Under the pieces are notes generated by a model. The model was not told the origin of the DNA, ran no database searches, and saw only the letters and a list, made by a program, of their open reading frames with translations. A stretch of 64,000 nt of DNA, from assembly GCA_014378465.1 (NCBI GenBank), contig JACMNQ010000010.1, positions 1 to 64,000 on the forward strand, written 5' to 3'. Position numbers and translations under genes: made by a program. Source of the stretch: Oligoflexia bacterium (GTDB lineage: Bacteria > Bdellovibrionota > UBA1018). Positions 44,151 to 53,353 of the stretch are shown in pieces (position 1 is the stretch's first letter; the number at the start of each line of letters is the position of its first letter).

Positions 44151-45166
44151 GCGCTTCATCAAAAGTTTTGGTGAACGCTTCAGTTTCACTCGCGCCCGTG
44201 CCAGGCCCCACCTCCCACTACGCCCAGAACTGGCTCAAGACACTTTTGAATGACCCGCAGGTCACCGACATCTGTCTGAATGGATCCACACACGTGTTCG
44301 CGGACCGGGGACTCGGGCTTGAGCCGATTCAAGACTGCCCGTGGTCTGACGATGAACTCAAGAGCTGGGTTCTGGAACAGCTTTCGTGGGTCGGGAAAAC
44401 CTGGGACGCAAAACATCCGTTCGTGGATGCTTCGCTGAGAAGTGGACATCGACTCCACGCCGCGTTTCCTCCCATCGCTCCTCACGGCATTCTCATTTCA
44501 CTGCGCCGACTCCCGTGTGCAGGAGTGCATGCGGAGGGCAGCAACCCGGCTGCAGAGGCGGCTCGGCGCTGGGGAAACTCACCTCTCTACTTCAAACTTC
44601 TTGAAGTCGTCGGGTCAGGAGATTCCGTGATTCTCTCCGGAGCCACCGGGAGTGGAAAGACCACGCTCGCCAACGACCTCCTCTCGCAGGTGCCCGCGCA
44701 TGAACGGATCATTGCACTGGAGGACACCGCCGAGCTAGCCCCAGCACATCCTCACTTTCTCAGTCTTCTGAGCCGACCGGCAAATGCGGATGGCTTTGGT
44801 GAAGTGAATCTCAGGACGCTCCTGAAACAGACGCTCCGCATGAGGCCAGATCGCGTGGTTCTGGGAGAATGTCGTGGAGCCGAAGTTCTTGAACTGCTGC
44901 AGGCGCTCAATACCGGACACAAAGGCGCTCTCGCAACGCTCCACGCCAATTCTCCTCGGGATGCACTCCGTCGCCTTGAACTCCTCTGCATGCTGGCTTG
45001 TCCAGGGAGCATCCCCCACTCCGTCATCCGTGAACTTCTTGCTCTGGGCATTCAGTGGATCGCGCAAGTGAAACGCGAGGGAGCGACACGCTCCATTCAC
45101 GAACTCTGGAAAATTGAAGGACGCGAAGGTGATACGATTCTCATGCGGCCATTCGTGAGCCCTTGA
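44147..45166 (+). CDS. cpaF: CpaF/TadA-like secretion ATPase
   Basis: This 339-aa VirB11-family ATPase has Walker [20 protein letters not shown], an Asp-box-like [35 protein letters not shown] (Walker B region) and the His box [19 protein letters not shown]. It drives pilin assembly or secretion in Tad systems. The protein is shorter than typical CpaF (about 430-480 aa), lacking most of the N-terminal helical domain; the usable core is intact. It overlaps the secretin gene by 4 bp, so the two are one unit. Confidence 0.9.
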   Translation: MSASSKVLVNASVSLAPVPGPTSHYAQNWLKTLLNDPQVTDICLNGSTHVFADRGLGLEPIQDCPWSDDELKSWVLEQLSWVGKTWDAKHPFVDASLRSGHRLHAAFPPIAPHGILISLRRLPCAGVHAEGSNPAAEAARRWGNSPLYFKLLEVVGSGDSVILSGATGSGKTTLANDLLSQVPAHERIIALEDTAELAPAHPHFLSLLSRPANADGFGEVNLRTLLKQTLRMRPDRVVLGECRGAEVLELLQALNTGHKGALATLHANSPRDALRRLELLCMLACPGSIPHSVIRELLALGIQWIAQVKREGATRSIHELWKIEGREGDTILMRPFVSP

Positions 45167-45197
45167 GCCCGGTCTCAGAGTATGCGAAGCATAAAGG

Positions 45198-46259
45198 ATG
45201 TCATCCCGTCGGCCGCGCTCCCCTGGAGTCGCCAAAACTCTCACCAACGACCCCGTCTGGACCGGGCTCTCCCTTCAGATGCGTCAAGGTTTCCAGGAAA
45301 CCTGGTATCTCAAGCTCAATGACTTGAAAGGACAGCGCGCGCTGTGGATCCGATTTCACATTCTGCTTTCCAGGAACGGTTTCCGAAAAGTGGCCGAGAC
45401 CTGGTGCGTGCTCTTTCAGCGCATGGAAAACCGCGAAATTCAGAAGACTGCGCTCAAGCAGAGTTTCGATATCAGCAGATTCTCCAGCCAGAAAATCGAC
45501 GGCAGGACGGTCATCCAGATCGGTGACTGCGTGCTGGGGGCGAATTTCACGAAAGGCATGATTCAGAGCAAGGGCAAGACCATCGAATGGGATTTCAAGT
45601 TCGAGCCGATTCAGGCTTCAAAGTTCGAACTGCTGCCCGAATACCTGGCAAAGATGAAGATGGTGCGCACCGCCGCCGCGACTGTGGGGGGCGACCTCAG
45701 GTTCGATGGAACCATCCAGGTGGACTCGGCGAAAATTTCGGTGGAAAACGCCGTCGGCATGCAGGCGCATCTCGCCGGCCCGAAGAGCGCTCACTCCTGG
45801 GCATGGGGTCACTGCAGCTCCTTCGTCAACGAACAGAAGCAACCGGTGCCCTTCGTCTTCGAAGGACTCAGCATTCGTGGCCGCATCGCGACTTACCTCA
45901 AGTCCCCCCGCCTCTCGACTTTTTATTTTCTCTATCAGGGCAAATCCTACGAATTCAATCGCCTCTGGGATACTCTGCGCACTCGCTCGGAAAATACGCT
46001 GACGGACTGGGAATTTCAGGCTGATCGCGGGGACATCTCCTTTCGCGGGCACGTGACCGCGCAGCTCCGCGATTTCGTCGGGATGACTTACGAAGATACC
46101 GATGGTTCTCTTCTTTATTGTGCGGCTTCAAAACTTTCCGACATGACCATCTGGGTGTATCGCCGCGGCAAGCTCGAAACGACTCTGAAGTCCCAGGGCT
46201 CCACCGCTTTTGAAGTCACTTCGCGCACGAAGAATCCTTACGTGCCTCTCGCCCTCTGA
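45198..46259 (+). CDS. Hypothetical lipocalin-like protein
   Basis: This 353-aa protein has no signal peptide or transmembrane segment. It is rich in beta-type sequence, with SWAWGHCSSFVNEQKQP and FVFEGLSIRGRIATYL in the middle and a repeating aromatic pattern. The GxxWAWGxxxxF region recalls AttH/CrtC and tocopherol-cyclase-like lipocalin folds, but I cannot assign a family firmly. It follows the CpaF gene by 31 bp on the same strand, though content gives no link to pili. The start is uncertain; the ATG at 45198 has little ribosome-site support. Confidence 0.55.
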   Translation: MSSRRPRSPGVAKTLTNDPVWTGLSLQMRQGFQETWYLKLNDLKGQRALWIRFHILLSRNGFRKVAETWCVLFQRMENREIQKTALKQSFDISRFSSQKIDGRTVIQIGDCVLGANFTKGMIQSKGKTIEWDFKFEPIQASKFELLPEYLAKMKMVRTAAATVGGDLRFDGTIQVDSAKISVENAVGMQAHLAGPKSAHSWAWGHCSSFVNEQKQPVPFVFEGLSIRGRIATYLKSPRLSTFYFLYQGKSYEFNRLWDTLRTRSENTLTDWEFQADRGDISFRGHVTAQLRDFVGMTYEDTDGSLLYCAASKLSDMTIWVYRRGKLETTLKSQGSTAFEVTSRTKNPYVPLAL

Positions 46260-46404
46260 GATGACCCTTGAAAATCATCGCGGGCTCAGGCTGCAGAAGT
46301 TTCTGTGGTTTTGGGAAGATCCACGGACCTCCACCTGAAACCCACTCCAGACCGAGGGAAATGAAAAGCGTCAGAAAAGCCCACTGAAACAGGATTTTCA
46401 CCAT
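46216..46404 (-). CDS. Possible small membrane peptide (doubtful)
   Basis: This 62-aa ORF begins with a hydrophobic stretch (VKILFQWAFLTLFISLGLEW) and has a polar tail. It follows the TadB-like gene by 57 bp on the same strand, with no good ribosome site, and overlaps the end of the plus-strand gene at 46259. It could be a small Tad component, or a chance ORF. I lean towards chance. Confidence 0.25.
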   Translation of the reverse strand: MVKILFQWAFLTLFISLGLEWVSGGGPWIFPKPQKLLQPEPAMIFKGHLRGREARKDSSCAK

Positions 46405-46460
46405 ACAAACGATCTTTCTTAGTCGAACTTTTCCGACTTCGGTTCATTCCGTTGAGAAGT

Positions 46461-47456
46461 TCAATTCCTGAGCGCTTCAAGCCAGCCCAGGTAAAGTCCG
46501 AAGCCCAGTAGCCCGAGGAGTGCCGGAGCCACGCAGCAGAAAAGAGGCTGAAGTGCGCGGGTTGCGAGTAACGCCAGCTCCCGCAGGATCTGAGCTGCGA
46601 TATCTTCACGAAGCGCGAGAAGTGCGGACTCCACCCGTTCCGTGCAGGGTCGCCCTTCCATCAGACTGACCTGGATCGCTTTTCGAATGGAATTGCCTGC
46701 GTGGAGAATCACGCTCTCCGTGGAACTGGAGGACGAGTTTGAGTGACTCGAATCTTTCGAATGCTCCCACACGGAGTGACCCCACTCCGCGGACAGTCGC
46801 GCATCCAGACACTCAAGAGACTGAGTCCACGCCAGATCTCCGGGAACTCCCGTCCTCACCAGGGCAAGAAACTTCTCACCGGCGCATTGAGAGGCCAGCA
46901 CCCAGGATCTTTTCTCAGGTTTCAGCCCGCCCCACCTTGCGTCTTCGGCCATCTTCATCAACCAGAGCGCCGCAAAGACTCCGAGAATCATCGCCCCTCC
47001 GCAGGCCAGAATCCAGACCCAGGGTCTTGAACCCACACCCGGCAGCAGCAGGTAGAGAAAGCTTCCGAAAATTGGCACGAGCCCTCCGCAGACCATCGCC
47101 TGAGCCAAGGCCTGGGAAGACTTCGCCCGAGCATCCTTGAGGCCCCTGGCGTGCGTTTCCGCAAGTGCCCGCAGGCGCCTGAGGGTCGGGAGCAATGAGC
47201 CCCCTTTCGAACGCAGGTCCTGGAGGCTCTGATGCGCGAGAGATCCCCAGGGATTCACGAGGTTTTTAAGTTCAGTCCAGGTTTCGGACGTCGGTACGAG
47301 CCCCGCCTCAAGCGTCTCCTCGAACTCATGAAAGACGTGAATCACCTTCTGCAACCGAAAGGCTTCGGCCTGAATTCCAGGAAGTTTCAGGAGGTCCGAA
47401 AAAAGGAAGGAAAGACCCAGCCCCACCAAAATAAAACTCAGCGCCCAAAGCATCAT
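46461..47456 (-). CDS. TadB/GspF-like membrane protein
   Basis: This 331-aa protein has an N-terminal helix (MLWALSFILVGLGLSFLFSDL), a long cytoplasmic region (about 30-125, EFEETLEAGLVPTSETWTEL, SLLPTLRRLRALAETHARGL), two central helices (QAMVCGGLVPIFGSFLYLLL and ILACGGAMILGVFAALWLM) and a final hydrophobic pair (ALQPLFCCVAPALLGLLGFG). This helix-cytoplasm-helix pattern fits the T2SF/TadB-TadC platform family of pilus assembly. It lies on the opposite strand, about 1.3 kb beyond the CpaF gene. Identity is by architecture and context rather than sharp motifs. Confidence 0.65.
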   Translation of the reverse strand: MMLWALSFILVGLGLSFLFSDLLKLPGIQAEAFRLQKVIHVFHEFEETLEAGLVPTSETWTELKNLVNPWGSLAHQSLQDLRSKGGSLLPTLRRLRALAETHARGLKDARAKSSQALAQAMVCGGLVPIFGSFLYLLLPGVGSRPWVWILACGGAMILGVFAALWLMKMAEDARWGGLKPEKRSWVLASQCAGEKFLALVRTGVPGDLAWTQSLECLDARLSAEWGHSVWEHSKDSSHSNSSSSSTESVILHAGNSIRKAIQVSLMEGRPCTERVESALLALREDIAAQILRELALLATRALQPLFCCVAPALLGLLGFGLYLGWLEALRN

Positions 47457-47541
47457 GCTTCAGGAACTGAGCAAAATCGGGACTCAGGCGAATGCGAAAA
47501 AGTAGAAAGTGAAAGCGAGAGTGTTCAACGGGGTCCGAAAA

Positions 47542-48450
47542 TCAGGCGGCGGCGGCGCCACCAGGAAGGCCCGTGCCGACGCAGGGATTTTCAGCACCAT
47601 TCGGCAGAATGAAATTGCCAGGTCTCATCACTTTCCAACCGCGATTGATCATGTCGAGGTAAGTCTGGGTAGGGCGTGGAGGTTTCTGGGCGGAATCGAA
47701 GAACATTCCATTTCCCGACTGTCCGCACGCGGAGTCCTGAAGCGAAGCTGCCAGGTCCTGAGCATTTCCGGTATCGGGAACCTGTCTCCACAGAAGCATG
47801 ATCGCGATGTGGTAGCGAGGGCCCTGATAGTAAGCGAGTTTCATCGGCATGCGAGTGGTGTAATCCATGCGAACCGCGCTCCGTGCGCAACCCATGCGGG
47901 TCGAATGCGTGCCATCGTTGTCGACGATCGTCTCAAACTGTCCGTTCGACGGATCCTGCTTCACTTCGAGCACGGCTCCATCATCGGCAAGGACCGCGAA
48001 CTGGTAGAGACCCGGGGCATCCGTATCACTCAGCTGAATCTGTGAACTCATCTGAATTCCGAACCATTCATAAAAGCCTTCGCCCTGGTCGTTCACGATG
48101 GTTCTGCCGGTCGTTGAGACGAACGGAGAATCATAGGGACGGGTCGGGACATTGACCTGGTTGAAGTAGAGATCAGCGTCCACAGGGGTTGCCTGAAGCG
48201 GATAAGATGCCGCAGTCTGAAGATGTGGGGATCCAGTTGGAGAATAGAAAAGTTTGGCGGCAAGTCCATTGGTTCTTCCGCCGTAAGCGGCTGCGAGTCC
48301 GAAAGGATCACAGACTGCGTTGGTTGATTCTACAGTCGTTCCTGAGTTTCCAACTTCGACTACCGTCGGCACGCAGCCCATGAGAAACAGAGCCGGTGCA
48401 GCGGTAAGAGCCAGGGAGAGAAGAGTCAGACCTTTAATTTGCAGCTTCAT
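47542..48450 (-). CDS. PA14-like lipoprotein
   Basis: This 302-aa protein has a lipoprotein signal (LTLLSLALTAAPALFLMG, lipobox LMGC). The mature part carries a PA14-like beta domain (about 45-250): GLAAKLFYSPTG, YEWFGIQMSSQIQLSDTDAP, GLYQFAVLADDGAVLEVK and MKLAYYQGPRYHIAIMLLWR. PA14 domains usually bind carbohydrates or act in surface adhesion. The ATG at 48450 follows GGAG; the track starts four codons earlier. The region upstream (48451-48560) is AT-rich, with an AAGTT/AACTT inverted repeat that may be an operator or UP element. Confidence 0.72.
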   Translation of the reverse strand: MKLQIKGLTLLSLALTAAPALFLMGCVPTVVEVGNSGTTVESTNAVCDPFGLAAAYGGRTNGLAAKLFYSPTGSPHLQTAASYPLQATPVDADLYFNQVNVPTRPYDSPFVSTTGRTIVNDQGEGFYEWFGIQMSSQIQLSDTDAPGLYQFAVLADDGAVLEVKQDPSNGQFETIVDNDGTHSTRMGCARSAVRMDYTTRMPMKLAYYQGPRYHIAIMLLWRQVPDTGNAQDLAASLQDSACGQSGNGMFFDSAQKPPRPTQTYLDMINRGWKVMRPGNFILPNGAENPCVGTGLPGGAAAA

Positions 48451-48620
48451 GGGGCACTCCATAAAATTAAGTTTAATTAACTTTATTAAGTTTTATCAAC
48501 ACTCCGCGTCATTGTCAAGGGCTCTGAAATTGTTGAGCTATTTCAATTAGAACGACCCCGAATCCCTCTCGAAGAGGAGCTGGGGCTGACTTGCCTCGCG
48601 TTCCAGCAATTCGCGATTTC

Positions 48621-50111
48621 TCATTCATTCTTCCAATACGTTTCCATGGGCACTTCGCCCCCCACGGTCAATTCAGGAATTCGCAGAGTCGGCTGGGCGT
48701 CGGTGACCGGAGCGCCCTGGCCGTCCTTTCCGCAGGTCCCCGTGGCAAAGCCGAGATCATTCCCCACTCGGTCCACGATGGAGAGAACTTTCGGACCATT
48801 GCCGACCAGAGTGGCGCCGCGAATCGGGTCTCCCAGTTTTCCATCATGAATCAGGTAGGCTTCCGTCACCGCAAAAACGAAATCACCGGTGACCGTGTTG
48901 ACCTGACCCCCACCCATCGCTTTGACATAAATTCCTTTGGCCGTGTCCTTGAGAATCTGAGCGGGATCATCTTTTCCAGGAGCGATGTAAGTGTTGGTCA
49001 TGCGCACGATCGGCTTGGACCGGAAAGTTTCACGTCTGCCGTTCCCCGTCGCCATGAGATCAAATTTCATCGCGGACAGACGATCCACGAGGTAACCCTT
49101 GAGAACGCCGTTTTCGATCAGGGTGTTTTTCTGCGAAGGTGTGCCTTCGTCATCAAAGCAGAAACTGCCTCGCTTTTCCGGCATCGTTCCATCATCAAGC
49201 ACGGTGATGAGAGGCGAAGCGACCAGCTGGCCGATTTTTCCCTGATAGACGGAAAGACCGTTGCACGCGAGATCGGCTTCAAGTCCATGTCCCACGGCTT
49301 CATGAATCATGGTGCCGCCAGCTTCGGCTGCAAGCACGACCGCCATGGTTCCTGAAGGAGCGGGCTTCGCGGTCAGGAGAACTCCAACACGTCTGGAAGC
49401 TTCCTTGCCCAGGGATTCAGGAGTGACCTGGTCGAAAAATTCAAGACCGATGTAGCCGCCGTCACTTTCATAAGCACTTTCCGTGCGTCCGGACTTTTCA
49501 CCAACGACCTGAACCATCATCTGGAGATAGGTTTTCGAATCCGTGGCGATCAGGCCGTCGCTGTTCAGAACGAGGATCTTGCGCAGGGAATCCAGAACCA
49601 CTGCGGTCACCTGCTTCGCATCCGGAAGTCCGGCACGAGCCGCTTTTTCAGCACGTTCAGCCAGTTCGATCTTTTCCGTGAGTGAAGCCTGCCGAGGGGA
49701 CCGGGCAATCGCGTAATTGGAAATTTCACCCACGGTCTGACGAGCGAGCCTCCATTCCGGTCGAGCTGGTGGCCTGGCGGACTTTGCGGCGTCCTTCACT
49801 TGAACCGCCGCTGACAATGCTTCAGCCAGCCGAACCAGTGAAGCTTCGGTCAGATCAGTCGTGTAACCGTACACGGAGCGGTTTTCAAAGATGATCCGAA
49901 GGCCGACGCCGCGGTCCGTGCCATCAATCACTTTCTCGACTCTGCCGCCTTCATAGAAGACTCTCGAAGAAGCCGTGTCCTCGAAAAAGAGTTCCGCGAG
50001 GGAGCCGCCCCGGTGAAGGGCCGCATCCAGAATCAATTGAATGCTCTCGGGAGACAGACCGGCCGAAGAGTTGCCCAGCCCAAAGGACTCAAGACTCGTT
50101 TTCAAGCTCAT
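48621..50111 (-). CDS. tldD: TldD, metalloprotease/modulator
   Basis: This 496-aa protein has the zinc motif in GGTMIHEAVGHGLEAD (HExxxH), ETFRSKPIVRMTNTYIAPG, and GVLKGYLVDRLSAMKFD. The PMBA/TldD layout and length are normal. TldD acts with TldE in peptide processing; no TldE is in this window. It overlaps the end of the DUF4911 gene by 23 bp. Confidence 0.94.
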   Translation of the reverse strand: MSLKTSLESFGLGNSSAGLSPESIQLILDAALHRGGSLAELFFEDTASSRVFYEGGRVEKVIDGTDRGVGLRIIFENRSVYGYTTDLTEASLVRLAEALSAAVQVKDAAKSARPPARPEWRLARQTVGEISNYAIARSPRQASLTEKIELAERAEKAARAGLPDAKQVTAVVLDSLRKILVLNSDGLIATDSKTYLQMMVQVVGEKSGRTESAYESDGGYIGLEFFDQVTPESLGKEASRRVGVLLTAKPAPSGTMAVVLAAEAGGTMIHEAVGHGLEADLACNGLSVYQGKIGQLVASPLITVLDDGTMPEKRGSFCFDDEGTPSQKNTLIENGVLKGYLVDRLSAMKFDLMATGNGRRETFRSKPIVRMTNTYIAPGKDDPAQILKDTAKGIYVKAMGGGQVNTVTGDFVFAVTEAYLIHDGKLGDPIRGATLVGNGPKVLSIVDRVGNDLGFATGTCGKDGQGAPVTDAQPTLRIPELTVGGEVPMETYWKNE

Positions 50112-50412
50112 AGATCGCGTCTCCTGTTTCTAGATTGAGTTCTGACTTCAGCTGATTCATCAGCGCTTCAACTTCCGCGACAAAACCGATCGGAATGAGC
50201 AGCTTCAGGTCCCGGTGCGGATCACCGGCCTGCGGGGGAATGGTGGAAAAAGTGGTGATGCCTTCCTGGGACTCAAGAATATTGCAGACGTAAGCGGCGA
50301 CTTCCTTGCGAAGGCGAAAAGTGCGCAGCACGGTGGCCTGAGGATGATTCACGGTCAGAGCGGAGGCGGGAGGCGAAAGTTTGGAAGAAGGCTTTCCTGA
50401 GGTCACATTCAA
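50089..50412 (-). CDS. DUF4911-like protein
   Basis: This 107-aa protein has a disordered N-terminus (1-25) and one compact alpha/beta domain (about 28-105: TVLRTFRLRKEVAAYVCNIL ... LKLLIPIGFVAEVEALMNQL). It resembles DUF4911 proteins of delta-type proteobacteria; the function is unknown. It precedes tldD and overlaps it by 23 bp, which suggests translational coupling. Confidence 0.6.
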   Translation of the reverse strand: MNVTSGKPSSKLSPPASALTVNHPQATVLRTFRLRKEVAAYVCNILESQEGITTFSTIPPQAGDPHRDLKLLIPIGFVAEVEALMNQLKSELNLETGDAIYELENES

Positions 50413-50541
50413 GAAGATACCGTATTTTTTCAGATCCCGCGCCAGCTAAAGGAGGAAACTTTCTGCCTAGTCGGGAGCGTGCGTTTCAGGGACTCTTTGC
50501 AAGCTTGCTCTATTTCGGGCCTCTGCTTATCCTTAATGGAT

Positions 50542-51483
50542 ATGAAAGCTCATCGTGTTTCCATTTCTCGCCGCAGCATGACTTTCAACCTCCGTGATCG
50601 TTTCATGACCAACACGAACTCCTCAGCAGCCCGCATGGCGCTGACAGCTGCACTGGCAGCGGCTCTCACTGCATTTCTGACGACGACTGGATGCAGCTCG
50701 CTCCGCAGGAATTCGGAAGAGCAGACGGCCATGCAGACCCAGCTTTCCGAGATGCGCACCCTCCTGACTCAGCAGAATGCCCAGCTCGAAAGCCTGGAAG
50801 TCAAATTATCGACGCTCAATCAGAAACTGAATGAAAAGACCAGTGAAGCAGCACTTCATTCCGGCTCTTCGGCCGTCGATCACGGCGCCTCCAGGCTGAA
50901 AACCACCGCCATCGCGCCTCATCCCGTGTCCCGCTCGGGAACGGATGTGGAAGCGACTCCCGCCTCAAACGATCCTGAGGCCGGCTTCGTGAGTGATCTT
51001 GCCGTCGGAAGTTTTCGGCAGGGGAAGATTCTTTTTCAGGCTGGAAAGTATCCGGAAGCCATTCTCGCCTTCTCCGCATTTCTGGAGCGTTATCCGGAAC
51101 ATCCGCTTGCCGGCTCCGCGCAGTTTCACATCGGTGACTCCTACTTCAAACAGGGTGAATTTCAGCTGGCGGTTCAGGAGTTTCAACATGTGCTCACTGA
51201 CCATCGCCTGAGCCCGCAGGTCCCGGATACCCTGAGACAGATGGCCCTGGCTGAAGACGCTTTGAAAAAGTCCGAGGATGCCGCCCAGCATCGCCAGACC
51301 CTGGCTCGCCTCTTTCCTCAATCTCCGGCCGCCCGCGAGATGCAGAACATTCCGATTCCGAAACCGGTACCTGCCGCTCATCAGAGTGCTGCAACCCACG
51401 GCGCCGCGAACACTTCAGCTTCGGCGAATCCCAATGCCGCGCTGGATGAACCGCCAGCCACTGTCCCGGGAGATGCGCAATGA
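50542..51483 (+). CDS. YbgF/CpoB-like TPR lipoprotein
   Basis: This protein is about 313 aa. It has a lipobox (LTTTGC, after an Ala-rich signal near residue 35), a coiled coil (MQTQLSEMRTLLTQQNAQLE) and C-terminal TPR-like repeats (RQGKILFQAGKYPEAILAFS, QFHIGDSYFKQGEFQLAVQE). The plan matches YbgF/CpoB, which coordinates peptidoglycan synthesis and outer membrane constriction with Tol-Pal. No tol or pal gene is adjacent. The start is unsure: a GTG at 50479 is in the track, and the ATG at 50542 (MKAHRVSI) or a later ATG gives a better signal. It overlaps the LysM gene by 4 bp. Confidence 0.7.
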   Translation: MKAHRVSISRRSMTFNLRDRFMTNTNSSAARMALTAALAAALTAFLTTTGCSSLRRNSEEQTAMQTQLSEMRTLLTQQNAQLESLEVKLSTLNQKLNEKTSEAALHSGSSAVDHGASRLKTTAIAPHPVSRSGTDVEATPASNDPEAGFVSDLAVGSFRQGKILFQAGKYPEAILAFSAFLERYPEHPLAGSAQFHIGDSYFKQGEFQLAVQEFQHVLTDHRLSPQVPDTLRQMALAEDALKKSEDAAQHRQTLARLFPQSPAAREMQNIPIPKPVPAAHQSAATHGAANTSASANPNAALDEPPATVPGDAQ

Positions 51484-53279
51484 AGTTCAGCGCCCGCCCC
51501 CACTCACTCCGGTTTTTCACGGCCGTCCTCATCGGACTTTTCGGATTGGCCGGAGCGGCAGCCTTCCCCGCTCAAGCTTCCATCTCTCCGGAAGAGGAAG
51601 TGCTCAAACTTTCCAAACTTCTCAAGCCGATTCCGGATGAACAGTGGAATGAGATCGCGGGCACCAAGGTTTCGGAAATGTACCAGGTCAATCAGGGTGA
51701 TACCCTCTACGACATTTCCAAGCGACTTTTCGGAGACGCACGTTTCTGGCCCAAGATCTGGGCAATGAACAACGGCAAGATTCTGAATCCGCACCAGATC
51801 ACGCCCGGACGAACGATTGCGTTCATGTCGGGCACGGGAAACTCCCTCCCCTCGGTGGCCATCCAGGGCCTGGGGCCGAATATTCCCGGTGAAACGTCCG
51901 GACCCACGCAAGGTCAGGCACCCGATCCGAGAACGAGTTATCAGTCGGACCCGGTGCTTTCAAAAGGACGTTCCGGCGAATGGAAGAATCTCAAGAGACA
52001 GACCTGGGAGAACATCAACCTCACGCTCCCCCCGGAAGTCGATCCTCAGGGCTTCGATTCGCGCAACAAGATCCGCTTCAAGGTGAATACGGGATTTGAA
52101 CTCGACGCGATCGCGACCAGTGGGAAAATCCCTTACATTGGAGAACTTTCCGGCTCGCGGGCTGATCATCCAAACGTTTCGGCGGGAGATACGGTCTTCA
52201 TCGATTCCGAACAGGGACTGCAGATCGGCGAGACCTATGCCGTCACTCAGGAGCCCCAGTATCTCGAGAGTGAAGGTCCGGAAAGCGAGAAGGACGGGGT
52301 TGAAGAGTCCAAGAAGCGAGAAGGGTACTCCTACCTCGTGCTCGGCAAAGTCAAAATCCTCAGCGTGAAGGATCACCAGTACGTCGGCACCGTGATCGCA
52401 AGCAAATATCCCATCCCTCGCGGCAGCGGACTCATGAGAGTTCCTCCGCGCATTCAGAATCTTTCACCAGTTCCCGGCCCCAATGCCGTCGAAGGCCGCG
52501 TGCTGATGAATCGCTCATTTTCCGGCTACGAAACCGCACAGAACAAGCAGGTCATCATTGACCGCGGCACGCGCGATGGAGTTCGTCCCGGAATGATCTT
52601 CCGCAACTACCAAGCCAAAGACTCCATCACCAAGTCCGAACTCAAACGTTCAAACTCTCTGGTCAACGCCGACATCATGATCATTCAGAGCAGTGATGAG
52701 TTCTCTTCAGGGATTGTCCTGAGAAGCCTGTCGCCCATTCATGAACGCGAGAAGGTCACGCTCATGATGGACGTTTCCCACCTCCGCACTCGTGCCGGTG
52801 GTCCTGTCGGGATCATCGACGTCGACAAGGGTCGGAACGGTCAGAACTCCAACGAACTCGACTCCCTCGACAGCGATCTGGATGAGGGCTTGCGCTCGGA
52901 TGAAGAACGCGAACTCAAACAGCTTGAAAAATGGGAAAAGAACCCGGACAAGAGCGCTCCTTCGGCCACTCCTTCTCCCGATGCATCCGCTCCTCCTCTT
53001 ACAGAACCCTTGCCAGACGAGAAGGCCCCGAGTGAAACGCCTCCGAATGAAGCGTCACTGGATCTTGCCTTGCCTGAGCTCGCTCCCGAGCTGCCTCCGG
53101 CTCCGGAAGACACCCCGAAGAGAGCCGAACCCTTGGAAATTCCGAAAAATGGATCCGGCACCAAAGATGAGCTGGATTCGATTCTGGACTCCAACACTCA
53201 GCCCTCGGAAACCCTTCCGGTTCCGGCTCCCGCTCCGGAATCAGTGCCTGCAGATCCGTCTTTCGATCCGCCACTCTGA
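51480..53279 (+). CDS. LysM-domain envelope protein
   Basis: This 599-aa protein has a signal peptide (MKFSARPHSLRFFTAVLIGL ... AQA). A LysM domain follows (about 65-115, YQVNQGDTLYDISKRLFGDA, WAMNNGKILNPHQITPGRTI), which binds peptidoglycan. The middle (about 170-455) is beta-rich (GELSGSRADHPNVSAGDTV, DHQYVGTVIASKYPIPRG). The C-terminal 120 residues are a Pro/Glu/Ser-rich disordered tail. It is translationally coupled (ATGA) to the YbgF-like gene, so the two may act together at the cell wall. Confidence 0.82.
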   Translation: MKFSARPHSLRFFTAVLIGLFGLAGAAAFPAQASISPEEEVLKLSKLLKPIPDEQWNEIAGTKVSEMYQVNQGDTLYDISKRLFGDARFWPKIWAMNNGKILNPHQITPGRTIAFMSGTGNSLPSVAIQGLGPNIPGETSGPTQGQAPDPRTSYQSDPVLSKGRSGEWKNLKRQTWENINLTLPPEVDPQGFDSRNKIRFKVNTGFELDAIATSGKIPYIGELSGSRADHPNVSAGDTVFIDSEQGLQIGETYAVTQEPQYLESEGPESEKDGVEESKKREGYSYLVLGKVKILSVKDHQYVGTVIASKYPIPRGSGLMRVPPRIQNLSPVPGPNAVEGRVLMNRSFSGYETAQNKQVIIDRGTRDGVRPGMIFRNYQAKDSITKSELKRSNSLVNADIMIIQSSDEFSSGIVLRSLSPIHEREKVTLMMDVSHLRTRAGGPVGIIDVDKGRNGQNSNELDSLDSDLDEGLRSDEERELKQLEKWEKNPDKSAPSATPSPDASAPPLTEPLPDEKAPSETPPNEASLDLALPELAPELPPAPEDTPKRAEPLEIPKNGSGTKDELDSILDSNTQPSETLPVPAPAPESVPADPSFDPPL

Positions 53280-53353
53280 GATCCGAACACCGCAGGGGCC
53301 AGACCTGATGCGAAACGCACGAGGCGCGCGCGACTTCTGCATCCACTGACTTC

